Assembly (NCBI GenBank): GCA_964580105.1 | Contig: CAZOJJ010000007.1 | Span: 26,985 to 90,984, forward strand | DNA from: CAZOJJ01 sp964580105 | GTDB taxonomy: Bacteria > Bacteroidota > Rhodothermia > Rhodothermales > Rubricoccaceae | Direction: 5' to 3' | Length of the DNA: 64,000 nucleotides | Part shown: positions 41,349 through 51,532 of the stretch, one piece after another | Numbering within the stretch: the first letter of the stretch is position 1 | Layout: each line of letters begins with the position of its first letter | Notes under the pieces: generated by a model | What the model was told of the DNA's origin: nothing | Databases searched by the model: none | The model's input: the letters and a program-made list of their open reading frames with translations, nothing else | Made by a program: the position numbers and the translations under genes

Positions 41349-41383
41349 TGTGGGAAGACTCTGTGGGAAGACTCTGTGGGAAG
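41349..41383. repeat. 13-bp tandem repeat
   Basis: TGTGGGAAGACTC occurs twice in full and a third time for 9 nt (41349-41383), directly after the hairpin. Confidence 0.88.
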
Positions 41384-41392
41384 CGGGCGAGC

Positions 41393-41430
41393 GGGTCAGC
41401 TATCGACCACCGGGTCAGCTATCGACCACC
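41393..41430. repeat. 19-bp tandem duplication over a stop codon
   Basis: GGGTCAGCTATCGACCACC occurs twice in tandem (41393-41411 and 41412-41430). The stop codon of the minus-strand gene (TCA 41415-41417) lies in the second copy, so the gene's 3' end and stop are duplicated downstream. Confidence 0.92.
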
Positions 41431-41699
41431 TCGAAGTCGGCCCGCGTGCCGACCCCGACGCCGACGGTCTTCGTCACGTTGACGTCGAGCGTCTCGACCT
41501 TCTCGGTCGTCTTGTGGTAGACGATCCCCTCGAAGGGCACCGGCTCCTCGGACTCGGCCACCGTCTCCATCGGCGCGTCCTCGCCCCGGGCGAAAAACAC
41601 GCCCCTGTATGCTTTCCCCTGGTAGGTGTCCACGACGAAGGCGTAGCCTTCGCCTTCCACACCGTTCAGGGTCGCTTCTTTCGGTTCGTAGAGTGCCAC
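41415..41699 (-). CDS. Hypothetical 94-residue protein
   Basis: I do not recognise this family. The product is acidic and mainly beta-like (GEGYAFVVDTYQGKAYRGVF, IVYHKTTEKVETLDVNVTKT) with no signal or membrane segment. Codon usage is normal for the window. The 3' end is part of a 19-bp tandem duplication. It is divergent from the LURP-one-like gene at 41772. Confidence 0.65.
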   Translation of the reverse strand: MALYEPKEATLNGVEGEGYAFVVDTYQGKAYRGVFFARGEDAPMETVAESEEPVPFEGIVYHKTTEKVETLDVNVTKTVGVGVGTRADFEVVDS

Positions 41700-41771
41700 C
41701 GTGCACCTCGTTGCTCGTGAATAAAACGCGTTGAACCCTGTTGGTATGGGTTCCGTCCCGTTCAGGTTCTA

Positions 41772-42293
41772 GTGATCGTGCAAAATCCCTCCCTCGCCGC
41801 ACATCCGGCCTCTTTTGCCAAGACCGCCTACACGATTCTGGACGGAGACGAGGAGGTCGCTCGCCTGACGCTCCGCCTGCGCGACGAAGGGGTCATCACC
41901 GTCGGCGAGGCGCCGTTCGCGCTGGGGGGCAGCCGCCACCGCTACGTGCTGCTCTTCGAGGGCGTCGAGGTGGCCCGGGCCGTGCAGCCGTCGGCCTGGC
42001 GCCGGCGCCTGGAGGTGCGCGTCCGAGGCGCGATGCTGGACCGGGCCGTGGCCCGCCCGGACGCGCCGGACGTGGACCTCGTCCTCCAGGCCAAGCACCC
42101 GTTCTCGCGGACGTTCGAGTTGTTCGAGGGGGAGCGCCTCGCGGGCGAGGTCCGCCGCGCCTCGCCGTTCTCGCGGAAGGCGGTCGTGGACCTGCCGGCG
42201 TTCCTCCCGCTCGCCGTCCGCGTCTTCCTCTTCGCCCTCGTCGTCATCCAGTGGCGCCGGGCGGACCGGCAGGCCGCCGCTTCTGGAAGCTGA
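41772..42293 (+). CDS. LURP-one/Tubby-like protein with C-terminal membrane anchor
   Basis: 173 residues. Most of the chain is an even series of beta strands (AYTILDGDEEVARLTLRL, RYVLLFEGVEVARAV) leading to a hydrophobic C-terminal helix (LAVRVFLFALVVIQWRR). This matches LURP-one/scramblase-related proteins, a beta barrel around a central helix. The start is GTG 41772; a second GTG two codons on is equally possible. Function is unknown. Confidence 0.6.
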   Translation: MIVQNPSLAAHPASFAKTAYTILDGDEEVARLTLRLRDEGVITVGEAPFALGGSRHRYVLLFEGVEVARAVQPSAWRRRLEVRVRGAMLDRAVARPDAPDVDLVLQAKHPFSRTFELFEGERLAGEVRRASPFSRKAVVDLPAFLPLAVRVFLFALVVIQWRRADRQAAASGS

Positions 42294-42383
42294 GCGGCCC
42301 CGAGGCGGGCCTGGTTGCCCTCCGGCCCCCGCACCTCGGAGCTCCGCGTCGCCACGACGCGGCGAGGGTGCGTGCGGAGCGGG

Positions 42384-43079
42384 TCAGTCCGGGGAGGCGA
42401 GGCCGAGCGCCTCGGGGTCGAGCGCGGCCATGTGGCGGCGGAGGCTCTCGTAGCCCAGCTGGGCCTTCGCCTCCTTCCACTTCATCCACGTCACGGCCTC
42501 GATGCCCTCGGCCTTCTGCGGCTTGAACTCGCGCACGTCCGTCGTCATGGCGTACCAGTGCGTGGTCTTGACGGCGAAGCGGCGCTTGCGCGGGAGGAGG
42601 TAGCCGTGGAGCGTGATGCCGAGCGGCTTGAGCAGCGTGAGGCTTGTTTTCGGGATGCCGACCTCCTCGCTGACCTCGCGGAGGGCTCCGTCTTCGGGCG
42701 ATTCCGCCGGGTCGAGCTTGCCTTTGGGGAGGTCCCACACGCCGCGCCGGAAGATGGTGAGCACCTTGAGGTTGCCCTTCTTCGTGCGGCGGACGACGTA
42801 GCCGCCGGCCGCCTCCAGCGCCAGCGGCGGGCGGAACGGCTTCGCGTTGAGGATGGCCTGCGGCGCGATGGCGTGGGCCGTCGGCGGCTGGACGCGGGCG
42901 AAGGCGATGCGGAGGGCGTCGAGGACGAGGATGTGCCCCTTGCGGCCGTCGGGGGCGCGGCAGGCGGCCTGGGCGGCCTCCAGCGTCCGGTGCAGCACGA
43001 ACGGCTCGCCCTCACTCACGAGCCCCTCCCGGGCGATGGCGTCGAGCGAGTCGGCAAAGGTGCAGTAGAAGAGCAGCAT
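42384..43079 (-). CDS. Nudix hydrolase with extra N-terminal domain
   Basis: 231 residues. The C-terminal Nudix domain carries a complete box GKLDPAESPEDGALREVSEE (GX5EX7REUXEEXG) within WDLPKGKLD. The first ~90 residues (LLFYCTFADSLDAIAREGLV, RTLEAAQAACRAPDG) form a separate domain with a pattern like DUF952 or other ADP-ribosyl-related folds. Nudix enzymes of this type hydrolyse nucleoside diphosphates linked to another group; the fused domain might bind the substrate. The ATG at 43079 is chosen for the MLLFYCTF start. Confidence 0.83.
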   Translation of the reverse strand: MLLFYCTFADSLDAIAREGLVSEGEPFVLHRTLEAAQAACRAPDGRKGHILVLDALRIAFARVQPPTAHAIAPQAILNAKPFRPPLALEAAGGYVVRRTKKGNLKVLTIFRRGVWDLPKGKLDPAESPEDGALREVSEEVGIPKTSLTLLKPLGITLHGYLLPRKRRFAVKTTHWYAMTTDVREFKPQKAEGIEAVTWMKWKEAKAQLGYESLRRHMAALDPEALGLASPD

Positions 43080-43455
43080 CGGAAGGGCGGGGTGCCGCGA
43101 CGCCTTGGAAACGGGAAGCCCTGCCGGGCGGGTCGGAAGTTCGCACCGCCCGGCGTCGAACGCACGCCCGGTTCGCCGCCGCCGTGCACGGCGGCGGTCG
43201 GGGCCCACGCGCCATCACCGGGTTATCCGGTTGGTATGCGCGGATTTGCGAGGAGGATGCGGGCGTCTGCTCAACGCCGGTTCGGATCGGTGTGGAGGCA
43301 GAGTGGAACGGTCTGTGCCCGGCAGGGGCCGGGTGCTTCCGGAACGGCGCCGGGTCCTGCTGCAGGCCGGAATCGGGCCCGGACGTGCCCTATGCGTTAC
43401 GATTTCGCCCGGCACCGGGTGAAAGCGCACGCATCCGCCATTCACGTCCCCGTTT
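43080..43455. other. Divergent intergenic region with 22-bp palindrome
   Basis: It separates the Nudix (minus) and histidine kinase (plus) genes. A perfect 22-bp palindrome centred on GTGCAC lies at 43176-43197 and could be an operator or hairpin. Open frames in this region are unconserved shadows. Confidence 0.55.
43176..43197. repeat. Perfect 22-bp palindrome
   Basis: CCGCCGCCGTG is followed directly by its reverse complement. It is 258 nt before the kinase ATG and 97 nt before the Nudix ATG. It could bind a dimeric regulator; no T-tract supports terminator function. Confidence 0.75.
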
Positions 43456-46251
43456 ATGCCTCCCCCCATCGGCCACCCCGAGTCGGCCCTCCTCGACGCG
43501 GTCAAGCAGGGCCACCTCCAGAGCGAGGCCGAGCTGCTGGCCGCCGTCCGCAGCGGGAGCCCCCCGACCGGCGCCCGGCCCCAGGCCACGCCGTTCCTGC
43601 GGGCGGTGGACTGGTTCCTCCCCCCGCAGCTCCTGCGAGCCGGCCTGGACCTCCGCCGCCGGGCCCGCTTCGTCGTCATCATCGCGTTCGTGGTGGTGCC
43701 GTTCTACGGCGTGCTCGTCCAGCAGCTGCTGGCGAACGGGCTGATCCCGCAGGCCGTGGCGGGAATCTGCTTCGGGCTGGCCTCGCTGGCGGGCCCGTTC
43801 CTGCTCCGTCGCGCGCGCAGCCACGTCGTCCCGGGGACGATCGTCTGCATCTCGCTCTCCCTCGTCGTCTTCATCCAGGCGTACACCGACGCCGGGCTGA
43901 GTGACCCCATCCTGTACTGGGCGGCGCTGGTGCCGCTGGCCGCCGCGCTCTCGGTGGGGCCGCGCCTCTCCGTCGCCTGCGCCGCCATCAACCTTGCCGG
44001 GATCGCGGGGCTCTACGTGCTCACGGTGCGCGGCTACACGTTTCCGCACCTCACCCCGCCGGCCGGCCTGCACCTCTCGGCGCTGCTCAGCGTGGGGACC
44101 TCCACGCTGTTCGCGCTGCTGTGGGGATGGCTCTACGAACGGCACACGCTCCGCGAACTCCGCACGCTCAGCGGCCGGCTCGGTGAGCTCCACCACGCGC
44201 TCGTCCGCAGCGAGGCCCGCTACCGTTCCCTCTTCGACAACGTCCCCCTCGGCGTCTACCGGACCACGCCCGAGGGCCGCGTGCTCATGGTCAACCCGGC
44301 CCTCGTCAAGCTGCTCGGCTACCGCACCGCCGAGGAGGTGCAGGCGCTGCAGGCGGCCGACGTCTACCCCGACCCCGAGCACCGCGAGCGCTTCCGCACC
44401 CAGATCGAGGCGGCCGGCGAGGTGCACCAGTTCGCGTCCACGTGGAAGCGGCGCGACGGCCGCTGGCTCCACGTCCGCGAGAACGCCCGCGCCGTGTTCG
44501 ACGAGGCCGGCCGGCCGCTCTACTACGAGGGCACCGTCGAGGACGTGACCGCGCAGCGGCGCGTGCAGCAGGCGTTGCGCAAGAGCGAGGAGCGGTTCCG
44601 CTCCCTCGCCCAGAACGCCTCCGACGTCATCGTCGTGCTGAACCGGGAGGGGGCGATGACCTACCTCAGCCCGTCCATCCGGCGCATCCTCGGCTACGCC
44701 CCGGGCGACCTCGAGCGCACGGCTCCCTTCGACCTCGTGCACCCCGAGGAACGCCGGCGCGTGCAGCTCCTCTTCCACCGCGCGCTCTGCCGCCGCGGCA
44801 ACCTCGGCCAGGTCGAGGCCCGCGTGCTCCACGCCGACGGCCACTACGTCTACGTCGAGAGCGTGGGGGCGAACCTGCTCCACGACCCCAACGTGGGCGG
44901 CCTCGTGCTCAACGTGCGCGACGTGACCGAGCGGAAGCGGGCGGAGATGGTGCTCGTCCGCGCCAAGGAGCAGGCCGAGGAGGTGGCCCGGCTGAAGAGC
45001 ACGTTCCTGGCCAACATGAGCCACGAGATCCGGACGCCGCTCACGGGCATCCTCGGCTTCGCCGGCATCCTGGCCGAGGAGATCACCGACCCGCAGCTCC
45101 ACGAGTTCGTCGGGCTCATCGAGAAGAGCGGGCGGCGGCTGATGGAGACGCTCAACTCCGTGCTCGACCTCGCCCGCCTCGAGGCCGGGCGCATGGAGCT
45201 CACGCTGGAGGCGCGCCCGCTCGGCGAGCTCGCCGAGGAGCACGTGCGGCTCATGCAGCCGCTGGCCCAGGACCGCGACCTCCTCCTGGAAACGGACCTC
45301 CGCGCGCCCGAGGTGCAGGCCCGCGTGGACGTGGGCGCCTTCAACCGCATCCTCACCAACCTCGTCGGCAATGCGCTCAAGTTCACCGAGGAGGGCGGCG
45401 TCCGCGTCGAGGTGGACGCCGACGAGGTGCACGCCATCCTCCGCGTGCGCGACACCGGCGTGGGCATCGACGCGGCGTTCCTGCCGCGTCTGTTCGACGA
45501 GTTCGAGCAGGAGTCCACCGGCATCGAGCGGAGCCACGAGGGCTCCGGCCTCGGGCTGACGATCACGCGCCAGCTCGTCGAGCGGATGCACGGCACCATC
45601 GACGTCGAGAGCGTCAAGGGCATCGGCTCGGTGTTCACCGTGCGCCTCCCCCGCACCGACGCGGCGGCGGAGGCGCCGTCCGTCTTCCCCGACGACGCGG
45701 AGGAGGACCTCCCCACCCCCCGCCTCCTCGTCGTGGACGACAACGCCAACACGCGCCACCTCGTCGCGCGGATGCTGCGCGGTGTCTACCGCGTGGATAC
45801 GGCCGGCACGGCGCCGGACGCCGTGGCCGCCGCCGAGGCCGTCGCCTACGACGCCGTCCTCCTCGACATCAACCTCGGCGCGAAGACCTCCGGCGTGGAC
45901 GTGATGCACCGGATGCGCGCCCTCCCGGGCTACGCCGAGACGCCCATCTTCGCCTTCACCGCCTACGCCCTCCCCGGCGACCGCGAGCGGTTCCTCAACG
46001 CCGGGTTCAGCGGATACCTGCCCAAGCCGTTCACCAAACCGGAGCTGCTCGGCGTGCTCCAGGGCGCGCGGGAGGAGCCCTCCGCCGATCCGGCGCCGGA
46101 GCAGAAAGAGCCGGCCCCGGCCGTGCTCCACATGATCATCCCCGGTCCCGGCGCCCGGCCCGGCGAGAACGTGTTCCCCTTCCCCTCGGGGGACGGCGCG
46201 GCGTCGAGGCCGGTGCCGGCGGAGGACCCGGACGAGGCGCCCTCGTCGTAG
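43456..46251 (+). CDS. Hybrid sensor histidine kinase (membrane, two PAS, receiver)
   Basis: 931 residues. About six membrane spans (70-230) are followed by two PAS domains (255-365 and 380-490). HisKA has the phosphorylated His523 in FLANMSHEIRTPLTG. The HATPase_c has the N box NLVGNALKF and G boxes DTGVGI and GSGLGLTI. A C-terminal receiver (about 755-870) has phospho-acceptor Asp804 in LLDINL and conserved PKPF. It lacks an output domain and partner regulator, so phosphotransfer must go to a protein elsewhere. The membrane part may be a MASE-like sensor. It may be co-transcribed with pdxH, 9 nt downstream. Confidence 0.92.
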   Translation: MPPPIGHPESALLDAVKQGHLQSEAELLAAVRSGSPPTGARPQATPFLRAVDWFLPPQLLRAGLDLRRRARFVVIIAFVVVPFYGVLVQQLLANGLIPQAVAGICFGLASLAGPFLLRRARSHVVPGTIVCISLSLVVFIQAYTDAGLSDPILYWAALVPLAAALSVGPRLSVACAAINLAGIAGLYVLTVRGYTFPHLTPPAGLHLSALLSVGTSTLFALLWGWLYERHTLRELRTLSGRLGELHHALVRSEARYRSLFDNVPLGVYRTTPEGRVLMVNPALVKLLGYRTAEEVQALQAADVYPDPEHRERFRTQIEAAGEVHQFASTWKRRDGRWLHVRENARAVFDEAGRPLYYEGTVEDVTAQRRVQQALRKSEERFRSLAQNASDVIVVLNREGAMTYLSPSIRRILGYAPGDLERTAPFDLVHPEERRRVQLLFHRALCRRGNLGQVEARVLHADGHYVYVESVGANLLHDPNVGGLVLNVRDVTERKRAEMVLVRAKEQAEEVARLKSTFLANMSHEIRTPLTGILGFAGILAEEITDPQLHEFVGLIEKSGRRLMETLNSVLDLARLEAGRMELTLEARPLGELAEEHVRLMQPLAQDRDLLLETDLRAPEVQARVDVGAFNRILTNLVGNALKFTEEGGVRVEVDADEVHAILRVRDTGVGIDAAFLPRLFDEFEQESTGIERSHEGSGLGLTITRQLVERMHGTIDVESVKGIGSVFTVRLPRTDAAAEAPSVFPDDAEEDLPTPRLLVVDDNANTRHLVARMLRGVYRVDTAGTAPDAVAAAEAVAYDAVLLDINLGAKTSGVDVMHRMRALPGYAETPIFAFTAYALPGDRERFLNAGFSGYLPKPFTKPELLGVLQGAREEPSADPAPEQKEPAPAVLHMIIPGPGARPGENVFPFPSGDGAASRPVPAEDPDEAPSS

Positions 46252-46260
46252 CTTCCGGGC

Positions 46261-46923
46261 ATGCCGGACGCTTCGCCCCGCCCCTCCCTCGCCGACCTCC
46301 GCGCCCACTACGCCCGCGCCGCGTTCTCCGAAACCGACGCCGCGGCGGACCCGCTCGTCCAGTTCCTCGCGTGGTTCGGGGAGGCCGCCGAGGCCGGCGC
46401 CCACGAGCCTAACGCGATGACGCTGGCGACGGTCGGGCCGGACGGGCGCCCGTCGGCCCGCGTGGTGCTGCTCAAGGAGGCCGATGCACGTGGCTTCGCC
46501 TTCTACACCAACCTGGAGAGCCGCAAGGCCGAGGAGCTACGGGCCCATCCGGCAGCGGCGCTCGTCTTCTGGTGGCCCGCCGTAGAGCGCCAGGTCCGCG
46601 TCGAAGGCCGTGTCGAGCCGGTGACGGCCGAGGAGGCCGACGCCTACTTCGCCCGTCGCCCGCGCGGCAGCCGCCTCGGCGCCTGGGCCTCGCCGCAGAG
46701 CCGCCCCGTGGCCGACCGCGCCGCCCTCGACGCCCGCCTCGCCGAGGTCGAAGCGCGCTTCGGCGACGCCGAGACCGTCCCGCGCCCACCGTTCTGGGGC
46801 GGCTTCCGCGTCGTCCCGGACCGCTACGAGTTCTGGCAGGGGCGGCCGAGCCGCCTCCACGACCGCCTCCTCTACACGCCGGGCGGCCGAGGCGGCTGGA
46901 TCGTCACCCGCCTCGGACCCTGA
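46261..46923 (+). CDS. pdxH: Pyridoxine/pyridoxamine 5'-phosphate oxidase
   Basis: An FMN enzyme oxidising PNP or PMP to pyridoxal 5'-phosphate. Its 220 residues match the family length. FMN-binding motifs: ARVVLLKEADARGFAFYTN and SRKAEEL, WWPAVERQVRVEG; the substrate-binding C-terminus is SRLHDRLLY. The start is 9 nt downstream of the kinase stop. Confidence 0.95.
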   Translation: MPDASPRPSLADLRAHYARAAFSETDAAADPLVQFLAWFGEAAEAGAHEPNAMTLATVGPDGRPSARVVLLKEADARGFAFYTNLESRKAEELRAHPAAALVFWWPAVERQVRVEGRVEPVTAEEADAYFARRPRGSRLGAWASPQSRPVADRAALDARLAEVEARFGDAETVPRPPFWGGFRVVPDRYEFWQGRPSRLHDRLLYTPGGRGGWIVTRLGP

Positions 46924-46928
46924 TCGCC

Positions 46929-47240
46929 ATGCCCGCCCTTCCCTACGGCCTCCTCGGCAAGCGCGTCCGCGTCCACCTCTACACCCGAAGCGGCCTCCTC
47001 CTCGGCACCGTCGAGGGGCGCGTGGCCGACGTCTCGCCCGGCGTCGTCGTGGGGAAAGATCCGGCCGGGAAGGAGATCAAGAAGGACCTCGTCTACGTGG
47101 TGGACATCGAGGCCGGGCGCGACGCCGAGGGCGAACCGGTGCCCTACACCAACTCGGCCGGCGTGGAGGGCGAGGGGTGGTTCGCCGTGCAGGACGTGAC
47201 GGTGGTCGAGGGCGAAGGTCCGCGCTTCTTCGCGAACTGA
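46929..47240 (+). CDS. Hypothetical small beta protein
   Basis: 103 residues, predicted to be largely beta: GKRVRVHLYTRSGLLLGTVE, GRVADVSPGVVVGKD, LVYVVDIEAG, a pattern like an SH3 or Sm-like barrel. No known family is assigned. It lies 5 nt behind pdxH and is probably co-transcribed. Confidence 0.7.
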   Translation: MPALPYGLLGKRVRVHLYTRSGLLLGTVEGRVADVSPGVVVGKDPAGKEIKKDLVYVVDIEAGRDAEGEPVPYTNSAGVEGEGWFAVQDVTVVEGEGPRFFAN

Positions 47241-47330
47241 GCAAGAGCGCGGCGCCCCGCCCGGAGGGCCCGAGCGGGGCGCGCTCGTATCGGGCCGGGT
47301 GGCCTCGCCTCGGGCCCCAGGCGGGGCGAG

Positions 47331-50000
<2,670 letters not shown>

Positions 50001-50155
50001 TCGCTTCGGGGGTCGGGGGTCGGGGGGCGGAATGACAGTCCGCCCGCTCGGGCTTTTCCCGGCGGAGAGCGACGAAATCCGTACCACCCCCCGGCCCGTT
50101 GCCACGATGGCAGGCGCAGCGGACCCGCTTCGCGAAAGCTTCGGATCGCCGGCTC

Positions 50156-50210
50156 CGCATCGTTGCGACGCATCGTTGCGACGCATCGTTGCGTAAGGAA
50201 TCCTCGTCCG
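50156..50210 (+). repeat. Left 55-bp flank of gap 2, identical to right flank
   Basis: These 55 nt, starting CGCATCGTTGCGACG and containing the 13-bp tandem unit, are repeated exactly at 50311-50365 beyond the N-gap. Confidence 0.95.
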
Positions 50211-50310
50211 NNNNNNNNNNNNNNNNNNNNNNNNNNNNNNNNNNNNNNNNNNNNNNNNNNNNNNNNNNNNNNNNNNNNNNNNNNNNNNNNNNNNNNNNNN
50301 NNNNNNNNNN
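50211..50310. other. Assembly gap 2 (100 N)
   Basis: Exactly 100 N between two identical 55-bp sequences. Identity of this length suggests that the two contig ends overlap and the gap may not exist. Confidence 0.98.
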
Positions 50311-50365
50311 CGCATCGTTGCGACGCATCGTTGCGACGCATCGTTGCGTAAGGAATCCTCGTCCG
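50311..50365 (+). repeat. Right 55-bp flank of gap 2
   Basis: Exact copy of 50156-50210. Its 3' half also forms the left arm of the hairpin at 50337-50381. Confidence 0.95.
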
Positions 50366-50381
50366 CTCCTTACGCGATGCG
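50337..50381. repeat. Inverted repeat at gap 2
   Basis: CGCATCGTTGCGTAAGGA pairs with TCCTTACGCGATGCG apart from a 3-nt bulge. The loop is about 12 nt. It lies downstream of the L7/L12-like gene (minus strand) and could terminate it. Confidence 0.7.
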
Positions 50382-50407
50382 AAAGCCCGCCTTACGGAGT
50401 TCGCGGC

Positions 50408-50620
50408 TCAGGCGCTCGGTGATGCCAGGCGGCTCCGCATCCGCTCGACGTCGGCCTCGGCGGCGCGCTGGGAGGCACGGGTGCTCTCGCGGTAGGCGCG
50501 GACGGCAGCCTCGTTGCGCCCGGCCAGCAGCAACGCGACCACCCGCTGGCGGCCGATGTCGTCGAGGGGGCGGGTCCGCCCGAGGGGAAGCGCCTGCTGA
50601 AACAGGGTACCAATCGACAT
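50408..50620 (-). CDS. Small protein resembling ribosomal L7/L12 C-terminal domain
   Basis: 70 residues. The core VVALLLAGRNEAAVRAYRES followed by TRASQRAAEADVERM has the pattern of the L7/L12 C-terminal domain (IxLLxAGxKIEAIKxYREATG, then LKEAKDAVE). Small stand-alone proteins of this kind occur widely with unknown function. The fold is related to ClpS, an adaptor of Clp ATPases, which is of interest because clpB follows on the same strand about 400 nt downstream. ATG at 50618-50620. Confidence 0.6.
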   Translation of the reverse strand: MSIGTLFQQALPLGRTRPLDDIGRQRVVALLLAGRNEAAVRAYRESTRASQRAAEADVERMRSRLASPSA

Positions 50621-50809
50621 GGCGGACGGAGAAGACGACGACACGGGAGTGGATACGCAGACGCCGTCTTCGAAGATGCACCCGGGCACTCCGGATTGCC
50701 CTGGTTTTACGCAGCCGTAACGCCGGGATGCGGACGGGGTGGCCCCTGTAACCTTCCGGCGGCGGCGCTCGTCGGAGGCCGAGTCCCTTCCTGCTAATTC
50801 CTTACCCTC

Positions 50810-51526
50810 ATGCGACTCTTCTCTCTCCTCGGCCTTCTGCTCCTGGCCGGCTGCTTCAGCACGAACGTCACGAGCCAGACGGTCCGAGGCAACGGCCGCG
50901 CCGACACCCGCACCGAGCGCGCCGACGGCGTCCGCGAGGTCGGCCTGGCCATCCCCGGCACGCTCGTCATCGAGGTCGGCCGCGAGCGCGACCTCCGCAT
51001 CGAAGGCGACGCCAACATCGTCGAGCAGATCCGCGTCGAGCGCCGGGGCGACCACCTGGAGATCCGCGCGCCGCGCAACGTGATCTTCCAGCCGGACCGC
51101 CCCCTCCGCCTCACCCTCGGCGTCGAGCGCCTCAACGGCGTCAGCCTCGCCGGCAGCGGCCGGATCGAGGCGGCCGGTGTGCGCGCCGGCGGGTTCGACG
51201 TCTCCCTGGCCGGATCGGGCACGGTGCGTATCAGGGACCTCCGCGCCGAGAGCGTGGACGTGAGCATCGCCGGCAGCGGCGACGTGACGCTCGACGGGCG
51301 CACCGACGGCCTCGACGTGAGCATCGCCGGCAGCGGCAACGCCCTCCTCGGCAACCTCGCCGCCCGCGACGTGGACGTGAGCATCGCCGGCAGCGGCGAC
51401 GCCACGGTGCGGGCCGAGGCGCGCCTCGCCGCCAGCATCATGGGCTCCGGCGACGTTCGCTACTACGGCAACCCGTCCATCGACCGCTCGGTCATGGGCT
51501 CGGGCAACATCGCACGCGCCAACTGA
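50810..51526 (+). CDS. GIN-domain (DUF2807) lipoprotein
   Basis: 238 residues with lipobox LLAGC (Cys15). The mature protein is a right-handed beta-helix: repeating VDVSIAGSGDV-type rungs (six or more SIAGSG/SLAGSG/SIMGSG units), as in head GIN-domain proteins. These are typical of Bacteroidota and of unknown function, exposed at the outer membrane or periplasm. No partner gene is adjacent. Confidence 0.9.
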   Translation: MRLFSLLGLLLLAGCFSTNVTSQTVRGNGRADTRTERADGVREVGLAIPGTLVIEVGRERDLRIEGDANIVEQIRVERRGDHLEIRAPRNVIFQPDRPLRLTLGVERLNGVSLAGSGRIEAAGVRAGGFDVSLAGSGTVRIRDLRAESVDVSIAGSGDVTLDGRTDGLDVSIAGSGNALLGNLAARDVDVSIAGSGDATVRAEARLAASIMGSGDVRYYGNPSIDRSVMGSGNIARAN

Positions 51527-51532
51527 CCCGGC

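Larger units (their letters stand above)
50001..50407. other. clpB upstream region with assembly gap 2 and repeats
   Basis: No gene. Contents: G-rich run with GGGGGTCGGGGGTCGGGGG (about 50008-50026), a 13-bp tandem array CATCGTTGCGACG, gap 2 (50211-50310), a second copy of the flank, and a hairpin (50337-50381). The clpB promoter must lie in this stretch. Confidence 0.6.

Noticed and set aside
43390..46404. Minus-strand open frame of 1004 codons opposite the histidine kinase
   Set aside because: The kinase motifs (MSHEIRTP, DTGVGI, LLDINL) prove the plus strand. Stop codons are rare in all frames at this GC content.
50156..50365. Possible CRISPR or iteron origin at gap 2
   Set aside because: 13-bp units are contiguous with no variable spacers, and the flanks are identical copies; no replication gene is adjacent.
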